Origin: Limnanthes douglasii subsp. nivea
Lineage: Eukaryota; Streptophyta; Magnoliopsida; Brassicales; Limnanthaceae
Direction of reading: 5' to 3'
DNA length: 64,000 bases
Assembly (NCBI GenBank): GCA_036936605.1
Contig: JAUPFV010000004.1
Span: 143,016,973-143,080,972 of the forward strand
Positions 12,435-23,500 of the stretch are shown one piece after another; the stretch's first letter is position 1, and each line of letters begins with the position of its first letter. The notes beneath the pieces were generated by a model. That model worked only from the letters and a program-made list of their open reading frames with translations. It ran no database searches and had not been told where the DNA came from. A program made the translations under genes and the position numbers.

Positions 12435-12775
12435 TAGATTATTTCGGTGGTTGTCCAAAAATCAATCAGATAAAATCAGAGAAATTTTTATTTATTTGAA
12501 TAAGAGAATGAAATAGTGCATTGTATCACTCAAACCAGAACCATGGTTTTTATTTCGACTAACTTCTAAACTGTCAACGGTTTGCATGTCCATATTGTCA
12601 ACTGTTTGCATACATATCCAAAAATGGATGTAAATGCCCCTTGACCCAGCTCTTTTCGCTTGTTAGTCACAATGTATTCTAACAAGTGTGAATCATGCAC
12701 TCTCCAACTTGCTCGATAATATATTATGACAATATTGATCGACTAACCAATCCAATTACACTAACATTTCTAACA
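12435..12775 (-). repeat. copia-3 5' LTR (right)
   Basis: In sense it starts TGTTAGAAATGTTAGTG at 12775. It aligns along its length with the copia-4 LTRs: TGTAATTGGAT, AGTCGAYCAAT, ATATATTATC and GGTCAAGGGGC words occur in the same order. Confidence 0.85.
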
Positions 12776-12780
12776 TTTAT

Positions 12781-13282
12781 TATGTTAGATACTTTTTTAG
12801 TTTTATTATAAGTTTTGTATTAAAGTTTGGGATATATATTTAAAAAAATGATAATTCATTTAAAAAATAAATAATTAATAAAAAAGATTAAGTTTAGTAT
12901 TAATATACTAAAACGACACTTCAAATAAAACAATAATGTTTTCTAAAACCATATTAAATGAGATAGAAAAAATTAATCTAGACCTATATTGTATATTACA
13001 TTCAACCATAATTGTCAATGGCGTGCGTCTGTCAGTGGCGAAGAGGGCTAAAAATGTTATAGCGGCGAGGCGATGGCCACATGACATACGACGATCCCTT
13101 ACCTGAGTAATATTTTTTATAACACATAACTATAATTTAAATAGTGTTATTTAGATATTTAAACTAACAATAATAACTTAAACATCCAATTACATAATTC
13201 CTAGAACATCCGAGTCATATGACAAACACATAGACTAGAAGATCTAATTTATAAAACATCTAATTACATAATTCTTAAAACA
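12781..13282. other. AT-rich intergenic
   Basis: No gene is visible. A short GC-richer patch at 13018-13100 with GGCG words has no recognisable coding content. Confidence 0.4.
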
Positions 13283-13760
13283 TTCGAGTCAAATGAGAAA
13301 CATAGACTAAAAGACATCATCGTTTGAGACAACATCTTCATACCTCTCATCTCCACCATGTTCTCCATTTATATCCCATAATGGAGTATCATCTTCTTTA
13401 GAGGCTTCATCAACAAGCCTCTGATATCTTATACGAGCTGTTGAAGATGATGAATTCTTAGACTGAAGATTGTAGTCTTCTTTTATCAACCTCAACAGCT
13501 CCAACATCAACTCCTTCTAAAATATCTTCATCAACATCATCGTCAATTGAAAACACTATCAAAAGTTATGTTTTCAGGTTCACTAATCAACCACTCATTA
13601 CTTTTATCAATATCACTTAAAGCAATTGGATTAATTTTTCCACACAGTTGATGATGACGCTTCAATGATCTATTATACTTTATATAAACCAAATTATTCA
13701 AGCGAAGTTGGGCAAGCCATGGCAAGCGCCTTAGTGTTGTTGCCTTAGTGATGTGCATGT
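13283..13760 (-). pseudogene. hAT-type transposase C-terminal relic
   Basis: The minus-strand frame 13758-13543 contains LRLNNLVYIKYNRSLKRHH followed by NPIALSDIDKSNEWL. This order is typical of the C-terminal end of plant hAT/BED transposases of the DUF659 class (RLNDLVYVxYN... then DPI...DIxxxxEWL). The adjoining frame 13510-13307 is an acidic tail rich in Ser and Asp. The catalytic part is absent. A host gene domesticated from hAT is possible but less likely, given the stops. Confidence 0.6.
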
Positions 13761-14099
13761 GAACACATCAACGATTTCATGTAATAGGAACTCACCAACG
13801 GCAAATGTGTGTGGTAATATTACATAGAAGAATTCTTACACATACAACAATCGGTCTCTAAGTTGTGAGACTCCAAACTCCTTCTTTTCATGACTCACCT
13901 AGCATTCCTCGGTAGGTAAGATGATGTAGTTGCACGAGCCCATAGCTATATGACCCTTTTGGACAAACAGAAACGAGCTTTATTTGGGGCCCAGGTATCA
14001 GAATTAAGCGATGCAACCACTCAAATCGAACGCGTCGAGAAGCCCAAATATTTTCGAAAGCATCACGTTGTGATGAAGTCCATGCCCTAAATTCCATCG
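13761..14099. other. intergenic, perhaps start of gypsy-1 LTR
   Basis: Contains a 69-codon minus-strand frame (13888-14097) that I do not recognise. The right part may already be U3 of the gypsy-1 LTR. Confidence 0.35.
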
Positions 14100-14440
14100 T
14101 TTAAACCCTCGTTTTTCTGTTTTAGTGAATTTTCTACATTTTCTTATTTTTGTTGGATTTTATAAAAATACTTAACCAGCTCCAATCGATTTGAAATTGG
14201 GCTGGGATTTATTTTATTGCATAAGGAAAAAGGTGTAATTTTGGGCTAGGGTTTCGAACACTTTTATAAAAGGCTCTCAAACCCTAGTTTTGCCTCAAAC
14301 CTTTTTTTAATAGAATTTGATTTTATTTAAAGTCTCTTTTACTCTGACCTAGGGTTAGAGCTATCTATCTTTCTATTTTTTATCCTTATTTCTCTGTATT
14401 TTCCGCCACCTGTTCTATCTCGTAGCTTGGCACTACCATA
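14100..14440 (+). repeat. gypsy-1 5' LTR region (left edge uncertain)
   Basis: A TATA-like TTTTATAAAAGG at about 14264-14275 is followed by about 165 bp of R/U5-like DNA and then, at 14441, a primer site (TTGGTATCAGA). No partner LTR is present because the 3' half of the element is missing. Confidence 0.6.
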
Positions 14441-14451
14441 TTGGTATCAGA
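14441..14451 (+). other. gypsy-1 primer binding site
   Basis: TTGGTATCAGA matches the initiator tRNA-Met type site for its first part, then diverges (TTCAGAG). It lies just before a gag start at 14483. Confidence 0.7.
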
Positions 14452-14482
14452 TTCAGAGTTCCTACGACATCGGTAACGAAGG

Positions 14483-17224
14483 TATGCCGCCAAAGCAATA
14501 TTTTCGGGGGAAGTCCACTCTTCCGATCACCAAATCGGTCGACCGTGGTGAATTCGGTCAATTCCAATCCTAGGTTGGTGAACAGATGCACTCGTTTGAG
14601 AAATCAGATGAGAGACATACATGAAGCACTACACAGGCTGTTGAACAACCAAACCAACGGATTTCGAGCTCTAGGTTCCAGCAACAAGCCATCTGGATTT
14701 GAAAGAGAGATCGGCCACGAGCGAAATCCGTTTGCTCCTCGGCTAGAACAAGTTAGGGGTCAATATTCCCCACAATACTGTCGTAACCAAGTCTTTGAGC
14801 AGCCGCCAGTGGGAGATTCTGATATGAACGCCAACATCTGATGGGAATCTGGATTCAGACTAAAGATCCCAGAGTTTTAAGGGGTCTCAAACCGGATGAT
14901 TTTTTAGATTGGATCGTCTCAGTTGAAGAATTTTTTGATTTCAAGGAGGTTCCGGATGCAAAACGGGTACAATTGGCTGCAACTAAGTTTTGAGGCCGAG
15001 CTGCATCTTGGTGGAAACATATCAAACAAACTAGAGCAAGGCAAGGTAAGCCGAGAATAACGACTTGGGTTACGTTTGTGAAGCACTTGAGGGCTGTGTT
15101 TTTGCCTTACAACTATGTGCGTCTTATATAACAGCAGTTCCAAAACCTTAAACAAGGGCCAAGGACTATTGACGAATACACTAACGATTTTTCAAGCTAC
15201 AAAACCGTGTCAATATTACTGATTCAACAGATCAACTAGTATCTTGCTATATATGGGGGATGAGACAGCAGTGTCAGGACCAGCTAAGCATGTTTGATTT
15301 TTTGAATGTGTCTGAAGCACATCAGCGCGCACTGCATCTGGAGAAAGTCCTTTCACAAAGGCCTTATGGAGAAGATACTGCGAGAACAACTCCATTGGCA
15401 TTTTAAAAAATGACGGTTCTAAGCCCTAACCCAGGAGTACCAACTGCTGCTCCTATGCATACAGGTACTAATTCGCAGGTCCCTAGTCGCATAGTTACTT
15501 CCTCACAGGTCTGGTGCTACCATTGTCATGAACTAGCGCACGTTGCTTTACAGTGTCCAAAATTACGACAACAACAACAACTATCAAGGGGCATATTCGC
15601 TGACGCTACTGATTTTTACCTGGAGGGTGACCCAAGGTTAGATGAGGAACCAGAGGATGTTGTTGATGAGGTTCCAGAGGACCATGTTACAGGAGGAGAT
15701 ATTGGTCAGGCGTTGGTTTTAAGGCGTATCTGTCTGACGCCGAAAGCCAGAAATGAAGGGAATGATTGGCTACAGAACAATATTTTCCAATCTACTTGTA
15801 CTATTGCGAGAAAGTTATGCAAATTTGTAAGGGAGCTGCGAAAATGTTACCTATGAAGAAGTTGTCCAGAAGTAGGCCCTGAAAACAGAAAACCACCCAA
15901 ACCCTACAAGCTTTCCTAGTTAAAGAAAGGTAGTGAGGTAAATATCTCTAGAAGCTGTTTGATATCTTTCTCTATTGGTAACTATAGCGATAAAGCATGG
16001 TGTGATGTCATTGGGATGGATGTGTGTCACTTGTTGTTAGGCCGACCCTGGCAATATGATAGAAATTTCACATATGATGGTAGGAGGAACCGCTACTGTT
16101 TCATATGGAATAATGTCAGGTTCATATTAACACTAACTAGAGAGGTCTCCCCAAAACCTGCCCTTGCAGTATTAAAGGAGTCGGGTAAAAACTTACTAGC
16201 TCGAAAGACGTTTATAGAACATGCTCATGAAACAGGGATTGTCTATCTTTTGGTGGTTAAAGAATTTAGTACTAATCCATTTGCTGGTATATGTGAGCGA
16301 GTTCGACCGCTATTAGCAGAGTTTTCCGTTTTCTTTCCCGATACTCTATATACAGGTCTTCCTCTATTGAGAGATATCCAGCACGAGATTGATCTTGTAC
16401 CTTGTACCGCATTATCGGATGAGCTCAAAAGAGCATGAAGAGCTCCACAGAAAGGTGGAAGAACTGTTGACAAAAGGCCACATCTGTGAGAGTCTTAGTC
16501 CTTATGCGGTACCTGCATTGTTAACACCAAAGAAGGATGGTTCAATAAGAATGTGTGTGGATAGTCGGGTTATCAACAAAATTACAGTCAGGTATCGGTT
16601 TCCTATTCCTCGCCTTGATGATTTACTGGATCAATTGATTGGTGCTACTGTTTTTACGAAGCTGGATTTGAAGAGTGGATATCACCAGATTCGTATTCGT
16701 ATGGGAGATGAGTGGAAAACAACCTTCAAGACCCAAGAAGGTCTGTTTGAATTGATGGTAATGTCATTCGGTCTTTCTAACGCTCCTAGCACGTTCATGC
16801 GGGTTATGAACCAGGTATTTCACCTGTTCATCGGAAAATTTCTTGTTGTGTACTTTGATGATATTCTTATATATAGTACCACAGAAGAGCTGTATCTCCA
16901 GCACTTACGCGAAGTGTTGGTTGTTTTGAGGCGAGATGAGTTTTATGGGGGGGGGACTCAATAAGTGTTGTTTTATGACAGATTCGGTCATCTTCCTGGG
17001 GTATGTCGTGTCAAAAGATGGGTTATCAGTGGATCAGTTGAAAGTGGAAGCCGTGCGAGACTGGCCTATTCCTACTTCCATCACTGAAGTCCGCTCTTTT
17101 CACGGATTTGTCTCTTTTTATAGACGGTTCATACATAACTTCAGCATTATCATGGCTCATATTACAGAGTGTATGAAGGGCAAGACATTCTCCTGGACCC
17201 CTGAAGCAGCTAAAGGGTTCATCA
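14483..17224 (+). pseudogene. gypsy-1: Ty3/gypsy gag-protease-RT, truncated and broken
   Basis: A start-like MPPKQYFRGKS at 14483 is followed by gag (FLDWIVSVEEFFDFKEVPDA, then GRAASWWKHIKQTRARQGKP, then FVKHLRAVFLPYNY, 14890-15125) with several stops. Next come a zinc knuckle (CYHCHELAHVALQC, about 15510-15552), the end of protease with the linker (MDVCHLLLGRPWQYDR, about 16018-16065), and RT ([42 protein letters not shown], about 16845-16875). A run of nine G at 16947-16955 replaces a short coding stretch and shifts the frame. RT continues (FLGYVVS...[14 protein letters not shown]) to about 17220. There the sequence passes abruptly into a minus-strand MULE. RNase H, integrase and the 3' LTR are missing. 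The gag looks chromovirus-like, but without the integrase tail this cannot be settled. Confidence 0.9.
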
Positions 17225-18060
17225 ATGCTAAATTTCTATCGGTTAGAATAATAGACGATTCTTTAATCCCGTGAGCGACAATCAATGACTTCAAACATTC
17301 TAACACCCAATTGGAGTTGTTTAACTTCTCAGTAGACATGAAAGCAAAATCCACACAGCGCGTCAAACCAGTAGACGTCACACCAACTATGTCAAACAAC
17401 AACATACCATGTCTTATGATCGTATACGTGCTATCAATGATCAACACTATTGGAAGTGTCCGCAAAAGATCAACACTAACTAGATGCACAAAACAAATCT
17501 GTAATGACTTGTCTATCGTCTTCGCCATCTTATGACATTCATAATAATTATGTGCCTTAAGCTCTCTCAACAGGAACGACATTTGTGACCTACCCGCCTT
17601 CTTCAAAACTCGATTTTTCTGCCTTGCATTGTAAATAGTGCATCCTTCAATATTTCTCTAAGGTTTGATCTCATATATGTTGTCCGCTCTTATCTCCTCG
17701 TCGTTTAAACGACCTGCGTAAGAGTAACCGTCAAATTGTTTTGAACTTTCATGGTTGTGAATCCCACAAATAACCTCTAGCTTCCATCGATCCGGTTCTG
17801 GCCACGACCCATATAGCTCAAATGGACAACCAATTTTTTTGGTTCATGTCAATTTTTTCTTACGATCCTTTCCGGCCACTCTTGGAGTATATTTTCCCGA
17901 CCTCTCGCACTGGAAAAAAATCCGAGGATTTTTCCTACTCTCGACTTTATCAGCGCGGCGCTTTAAATTGATAATCAACTAATTATGTTTCCAGTCTTCT
18001 TTGCCCACTTAATCAATGTTTCTTGCGTCTAATAATCGGTGGTGAAAACACATGACTCTA
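17225..18060 (-). pseudogene. MULE transposase of the FAR1/Jittery type, truncated
   Basis: Minus-strand reading gives a FAR1-like DNA-binding region (FFQCERSGKYTP, KKIGCPFELYG, then WKLEVICGIHNHES and GYSYAGRLNDEE, about 17960-17680). The MULE transposase core follows ([54 protein letters not shown], 17450-17230). The first catalytic Asp is in IDSTY and the second in TDRNLA. The protein stops at the junction with gypsy-1 at about 17225, so the last catalytic residue and C-terminus are lost. Stops near 17650 and 17840 show decay. Confidence 0.85.
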
Positions 18061-18189
18061 GTCGGCAGCAAAAGCTTCATCAGATTCGTGCGCAACATTT
18101 GTTCCCTAATTAACAACATCAAAACACGACTCGCAATTAGGTACAAGTAGTTAAAGAAAGAGGCCGAAAAACAAAAAAATTGTTGGGGT

Positions 18190-18365
18190 CGTGCACCACC
18201 GGTTCAGGGCCTTGGAACCGTTCGTGCTCGGCCTACGCACCACCGTTACTGGGGCCTTGTACCGGTGGTGCATAGGCAGAGTACGGCAGGTTCTAAGGCC
18301 TTGAACCGGTCTCAACAACACTACGCACCATCGGTTCCAGGGCCCGAAACCGTTGGTGCGTAGTG
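18190..18365. repeat. four palindromic units, CACTA-transposon-like terminus
   Basis: Four imperfect inverted-repeat units of about 40-47 bp lie in tandem (18190-18230, 18231-18276, 18281-18318, 18319-18365), built from GCACCACCGGTT and its complement around GGGCC or AAGGCC centres. The last begins CACTACGCACCA and ends TGGTGCGTAGTG. CACTA termini and GC-rich subterminal repeats are the signature of En/Spm elements. No CACTA transposase was seen. Confidence 0.75.
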
Positions 18366-18507
18366 AAGTCATGAATTTCGTTACCTTTTCCGGAGACGTC
18401 GACTCCTTCTCCTGTGAGTCAACCTCCTTCTCCAGCGACATTTCCTCATCTCCAACCTCCGGCGACATCAACTCCTTCATACTACTCCCTAGCTCCGGCT
18501 GAGTCAT
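18366..18507 (-). other. short acidic ORF fragment next to the palindromic repeats
   Basis: A frame from ATG 18507 encodes about 45 residues rich in Glu, Ser and Met (MTQPELGSSMKELMSPEVG at the start), then runs into the palindromic repeats. It may be a first exon, because an AAG|GTAACG donor-like site lies near 18385, or the N-terminus of a transposon protein. I do not recognise it. Confidence 0.35.
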
Positions 18508-19736
18508 GATTGATTATGTGTTTTTCTTCAAAATGAGGTTGAATGTTGTACAAAGTTATTTGAATTTTGAAGTTGATTTGTAAGATTTTCATAAAACAAT
18601 ACCAATATGTTGTTTGATCTACTAAGGAGTTATGTTTTTTTTGTCTACATAACCAAATAGATTGTCTTGTGAATTGGGACTACCTAGGATATACTTAGTG
18701 TTGTTTTAACTTAGTGGCACTTTGGTAATTAAATGTAAGTTCAAGGATATTTTCTTCCTAAACAAATCAAAGAAAAATCAACGGTATTTTTTGAGTAAAC
18801 TTAAACCACATTTGGATATATATAGCTATAGCCTAAATAATATTCCTTACCTTCCAATATTTTTAAAAATTTAGAATTTCATTTAAATATGGTTTGACAA
18901 AACCAATGGAGTATTAAATATTATTTTATAAAACCAATAAAGCAATTATATACCTATGCCATTTGCATTTTTTATTTTTTATTATCTTTTTAATAAAAAA
19001 TCATTATTACACTTATCAATATATGTATTATACTTATATATTAGAACATAGAAAATAGCTTTTACTTGCCTATTGACTAGAACGCTAACAACAAAGATAT
19101 TAATTCATATAGCATCTAATATGATAAGATAATTATTCTAACAAATCCCGCTAGTTAATATTCATGTTTGGTAAAAACTAGTATATATCTAGAAATAATA
19201 GTAAGTAAAATTTCAAGATAGATTACGAAACCGATTTTCCTTTTAGGTTAGAAATATATCATTTGAGAATTCCCAACATATCAAATAAGTAGAGTTTGAA
19301 TTTGTAACTTTTTATAAAATTTGTTTATTCGCCTAACCTCCTCCTACTCGGAAACCAAACTTCAAAACAGTTGGCGGGCTTCATACCAATAAAGCATTCC
19401 GGTGGAGATAATTGAATTCATTTCAAGTTGAAGCAGATTTCAGTTTTATATTATTTTTGATGTTTGGGTTCAAGTTGTATATTTCCTGTCCTAAATAAAA
19501 ATAAAATTTACTTAGTTGACTTGGTTTATAATAATGTAGTAAATGGTATATGATCAGACGACAGACCAATTCTGCCTTTGATGATGATCTTGTAGAGTAT
19601 ATCTTACAAATTGTTATCAAGTGACTGTATTTTATGAAGAAATCACAACACCATGCTTGTATAACTAAAAGTCTTCTTAATGGTATAAGACAATAAAGAA
19701 AAAGAGAAGGAAAAAAGAGAAAGCCAAATACAAACG
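18508..19736. other. AT-rich intergenic, WAKL-2 upstream region
   Basis: No coding signal. The final part is the presumed promoter and 5' leader of WAKL-2, with a purine-rich leader (AAGAGAAGGAAAAAAGAGAAAG) just before the ATG. Confidence 0.5.
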
Positions 19737-20043
19737 ATGCTATTGTTGCTTGTTAAACAAGAAATACTTATGCAGATCTTTTCGGTTTTAGTAATTGTTG
19801 CAACATTAGCAACCTTTGTGACTGCACAACTATCACTGCCTGGTTGTCCAGACAGTTGTGGAAACATAACTATTCCTTACCCGTTTGGCACGATTGTTAT
19901 GACACCAAGGGCAATCCAACCGGTGCTTTCAGTGAAGGAGTTTTTCTGAAAGATTTTAACTTTTCCTACACCAAGAACAAGATTTCTGAAAGATTTTAAC
20001 ATAACAAGTTTTTCTGAAAGATTTTAACCGGTTGTGACACCAC
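19737..20043 (+). pseudogene. WAKL-2 exon 1, 5' piece (signal peptide and GUB_WAK start), damaged
   Basis: ATG at 19737, with an alternative in-frame ATG at 19770 that gives a cleaner signal peptide (MQIFSVLVIVATLATFVTA). The hallmark of the WAK galacturonan-binding domain follows: CPDSCGNITIPYPFG. Straight after this (about 19890) the frame is lost. The next recognisable words (DTKGNPTGAF, then FLKDFNFS) are in another frame, as after a small deletion, and end in TAA stops. Three copies of TCTGAAAGATTTTAAC follow (19945-19960, 19985-20000, 20013-20028). At 20044 the DNA enters the copia-4 LTR. About 80-100 residues of the domain normally found before the next exon piece (25682) cannot be found. 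Confidence 0.82.
19945..20028 (+). repeat. three copies of a 16-bp word in WAKL-2 exon 1
   Basis: TCTGAAAGATTTTAAC occurs exactly at 19945, 19985 and 20013. Each copy brings an in-frame or near-frame TAA into the damaged exon. Confidence 0.9.
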
Positions 20044-20450
20044 TGTTATTTATTTTAGTGTAATTGGATCGACTAGTCGACCAATTTAATCATGATATAT
20101 TATCAAACAAGTCGTAGAGTGCGGAGTGCACGCTTGTTAGATTATATCACGATTAGCGGGGTTAAGGGGCGGAGCCCCTGGCTGGAGTCGAGCTGAATTG
20201 TTGCAAGTCAACAGAATTTCGAAATTGAAAATTTGACCGTTTTATTCAAATTTGAAATTATAGCCGTTTTATTACAAAACCAGTTAAGATACCCTAACTG
20301 CCCTAACTTCCAAACTGTTTTTGGTTGGTCGAATTTATAAATATGGGTTCTGTTGAAAAGAAGATCATATCATTTTCATCCTCTCTGTTCAAAGTATATA
20401 TCTCTGATTTTATCCAATTGAAATTTTTGGAGAACCCCAAAAATATTTCA
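20044..20450 (+). repeat. copia-4 5' LTR
   Basis: Starts TGTTATTTATTTTAGTG and ends AAAAATATTTCA. Includes a near palindrome (TCGACTAGTCGA) at about 20069, a GGGGCGGAGCCCC inverted repeat near 20167, and a TATA-like TTTATAAATA around 20334. Confidence 0.92.
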
Positions 20451-20537
20451 ATAAGAAATTGTTTACAAGACTTCAGAGATTATCCGGAAAACGAAACACT
20501 ATTTTCTACATTTTATTGAAATATTCTGGTCTTGTTG

Positions 20538-23500
20538 ATGAAGATAGAGATGACGAACGGAGGAGAATCTGCGAAGGAGATGACAAGTAAATTCGCTAAG
20601 TTGGACAAGTTCGAAGGACATGATTTCAGACGATGGCAGAAAAAGATGCATTTTCTGTTGACTACACTCAAGGTTGTGTATGTCTTGAGTACCCCCTGGC
20701 CAGAGATCACTGAGAATGAAACATTGGAACAAACGAGGAGGCGCAGCAAGTGGGAGAATGATGACTACATTTGCCGAGGCCATATATTAAACGGTATGTC
20801 TGATACTTTGTTTGATGTATACCAAAATGTCGAATCTGCAAAAGAATTATGGGATTCTATAGAATCAAAATACATGGCAGAAGATGCTTCTAGTAGGAAG
20901 TTCCTGGTTAGTAATTTTATAAATTACAAAATGGTTGACTCTAGACCTGTAATGGAACAGTATAATGAACTACTAAGAATTCTGGGTCAATTTGTTCAAC
21001 ACAATATGAAAATGGACGAATGTATTTCAGTTTCTTCTGTTATTGACAAATTGCCTCCTTCGTGGAAGGATTTTAAACACACACTGAAACACAACAAGGA
21101 AGAAATGACTCTAGTCGAACTTGGTAGTCATTTTAAGATTGAAGAGTCTCTAAGGGCTCAAGATGAATTAAGTAATCCCAAGGGTAAAAACCAAGTGGGA
21201 AACTCATCTGTAAATATGGCTGAAAGCAGCGGATTCTTTAAGAATGGAAATACAGATAAGGGGAATAAACGAAAGTTTAAAGGAAACAACAAAAACAGTA
21301 ATTTTAACAGCAAAAAGCCTAAAATAGCATGCTGGAAATGTGGCAAACCTGGTCACTTTAGAAGGGATTGTAGAGTTGGAAAAGGCAAAAATAATGTTGG
21401 TCCAAGTGGGAACAATACTGGTTCAAGTGGATCTAAGGATCCTCAAAAGCAAGAAGGTCAGATTTTATTTCAGAATTCTAATTCTGGTCAAAATTATATA
21501 TCTCTAATATCTGAAGCATTTTATGTGCAGGATGATGATGTTGCTTGGTGGGTTGATTCAGGAGCAACAAGTCATGTATGTAAAGATCTTCGATGGTTTA
21601 GTAATTTTCAACCGATTGAAGATGGACCTTCACTTAAGATGGGAAATGTTGCTACCGAACCAATCAAAGGACTAGGAAATGTTAAATTACTATTTACTTC
21701 TGGAAAGTACATATTATTGAACAATGTATTGTATGTTCCTCGGATTCGAAAGAATCTTTTGTCTGGTGTTGTTTTAAACAATTGTGGTTTCAAACAAGTG
21801 TACGAAAGTGGCAAATATGTTTTGTCAAAACATGGTGTATTTATGGGATTCGGATATTTATGTAATGGTATGTTTATGTTAAATATTAATGTTTCATTCG
21901 AAAATGATTCTGTTTGCATGACTTCTACTAGTGTGTGTAGAAATATAAATAAAACAGAATTATGGCATGCTAGATTAGGACATGTTCATTATGAAAGAAT
22001 AAAAGACATGTCTAAAATGAGCCTTATTCCTCCTGTTGATGCAAATAATGAAAAATGTAAAACTTGCATGTTAACTAAGATAACTAGAAAACCTTTCAAT
22101 AATGTTAACCGAGTTTCCAAAATATTGGAACTAGTACATAGTGATTTATGTGATTTCCATGCTACACCTTCATTAGGAAATAAAAAGTATGTTATTACTT
22201 TTATTGATGATGCATCTAGATATTGCTACATTTATTTGTTGCATGCTAAAAATGAAGCTCTTGATAAGTTTAAAATCTATAAGGAAGAAGTTGAGCTACA
22301 TAAGAATGATTTGATTAAAAATCTACGTACGGATAGAGGAGGTGAATATTATGATCCTATATATTTTCAGTCTACGGGTATAATTCATCAAACCACGGCT
22401 CCTTATACACCACAACAAAATGGTATAGCTGAAAGGAAGAATAGGACTTTGAAAGAAATGGTTAATTCCATGTTGTCCTATTCGGGTTTGAGTGAAGGAT
22501 TTTGGGGTGAGGCTATGTTAACAGCCTGTTATTTATTGAATCGTGTTCCTACTAAAAGGAATAAGATGACCCCGTATGAGCTTTGGTTTAAGAAGCCTCC
22601 AACACTAAATTATCTGAGAGTTTGGGGTTGTAGAGCTGTTGTAAGACTCACTGAACCTAAAAGGAAAAATTTGGGTGAAAGAGGTATAGATTGTATCTTC
22701 ATTGGGTATGCTGAGCATTCCATTGCATATAGGTTCTATGTGTTAGAATCTAATGACTATGTGTCGGTGAACACAGTTATCGAGTCAAGAGATGCAATAT
22801 TTGATGAAGAGAGATTTACTTCTATACCTAGACCTAGAGATTTGATTCAAAACTCTTTGAATAGGAACTCAAGTGAAATTGAAAATATATCAAGTGGTAC
22901 CAATTGTGTACCTGGACCTTCTGAACCAAGGAGAAGTACTAGAGCCAGAAAAGCTAAGTCGTACGGATCTGATTTTCAACTATATTTAGTTGAAGGGACA
23001 AGAGATAAGATTGACTATCAATATCAATACTGTTTTGTTATTGAAGATGATCCAAGGACTTTTAGTGATGCTATGGCATCAAGGGATGCTGCATTCTGGA
23101 AAGAAGCTATCCAGGATGAAATAGAGTCTATCATGCATAATAATACATGGGAGTTGGCTGATTTACCTCCTGGGTGCAAATCATTGGGAAATATATGGAT
23201 ATTTAAACGAAAAATGAAAGTAGATGGTACTATTGAAAGGTATAAAGCTAGATTGGTTATCCAGGGATTTAGACAAAGAGAAGGCATTGACTTCTTTGAT
23301 ACTTATGCTCCGGTTGCTAGGATTTCCACTATTAGATTGTTGATTGCACTTGCATCTGTATACAATCTTGTAATTCATCAAATGGATGTTAAAACAGCAT
23401 TCTTGAATGGTGATTTGGATGAGGAGATTTATATGAAACAACCGGAAGGGTTTGTGATGCCTGGTTATGAAAACAAGGTATGCAAGTTGAAAAAGTCTTT

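Larger units (their letters stand above)
8598..12775 (-). mobile_element. copia-3: old full-length copia with TSD TTTAT, same family as copia-4
   Basis: Two LTRs in minus orientation (8598-9031 and 12435-12775) enclose a decayed copia interior. The element is flanked by the 5-bp duplication TTTAT (8593-8597 and 12776-12780). The polypurine tract beside the left LTR (ATGAAGGAAGAT in sense) and the 5' leader match copia-4 at 25111-25122 and 20451-20537. The interior is about 3.4 kb against 4.7 kb in copia-4, so large deletions have occurred. It inserted about 230 bp downstream of the WAKL-1 stop. Confidence 0.9.

Noticed and set aside
20325..20519. Plus-strand ORF of 64 codons
   Set aside because: It lies in the LTR and leader of copia-4, and its upstream part is repeated in the 3' LTR. 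No coding similarity.
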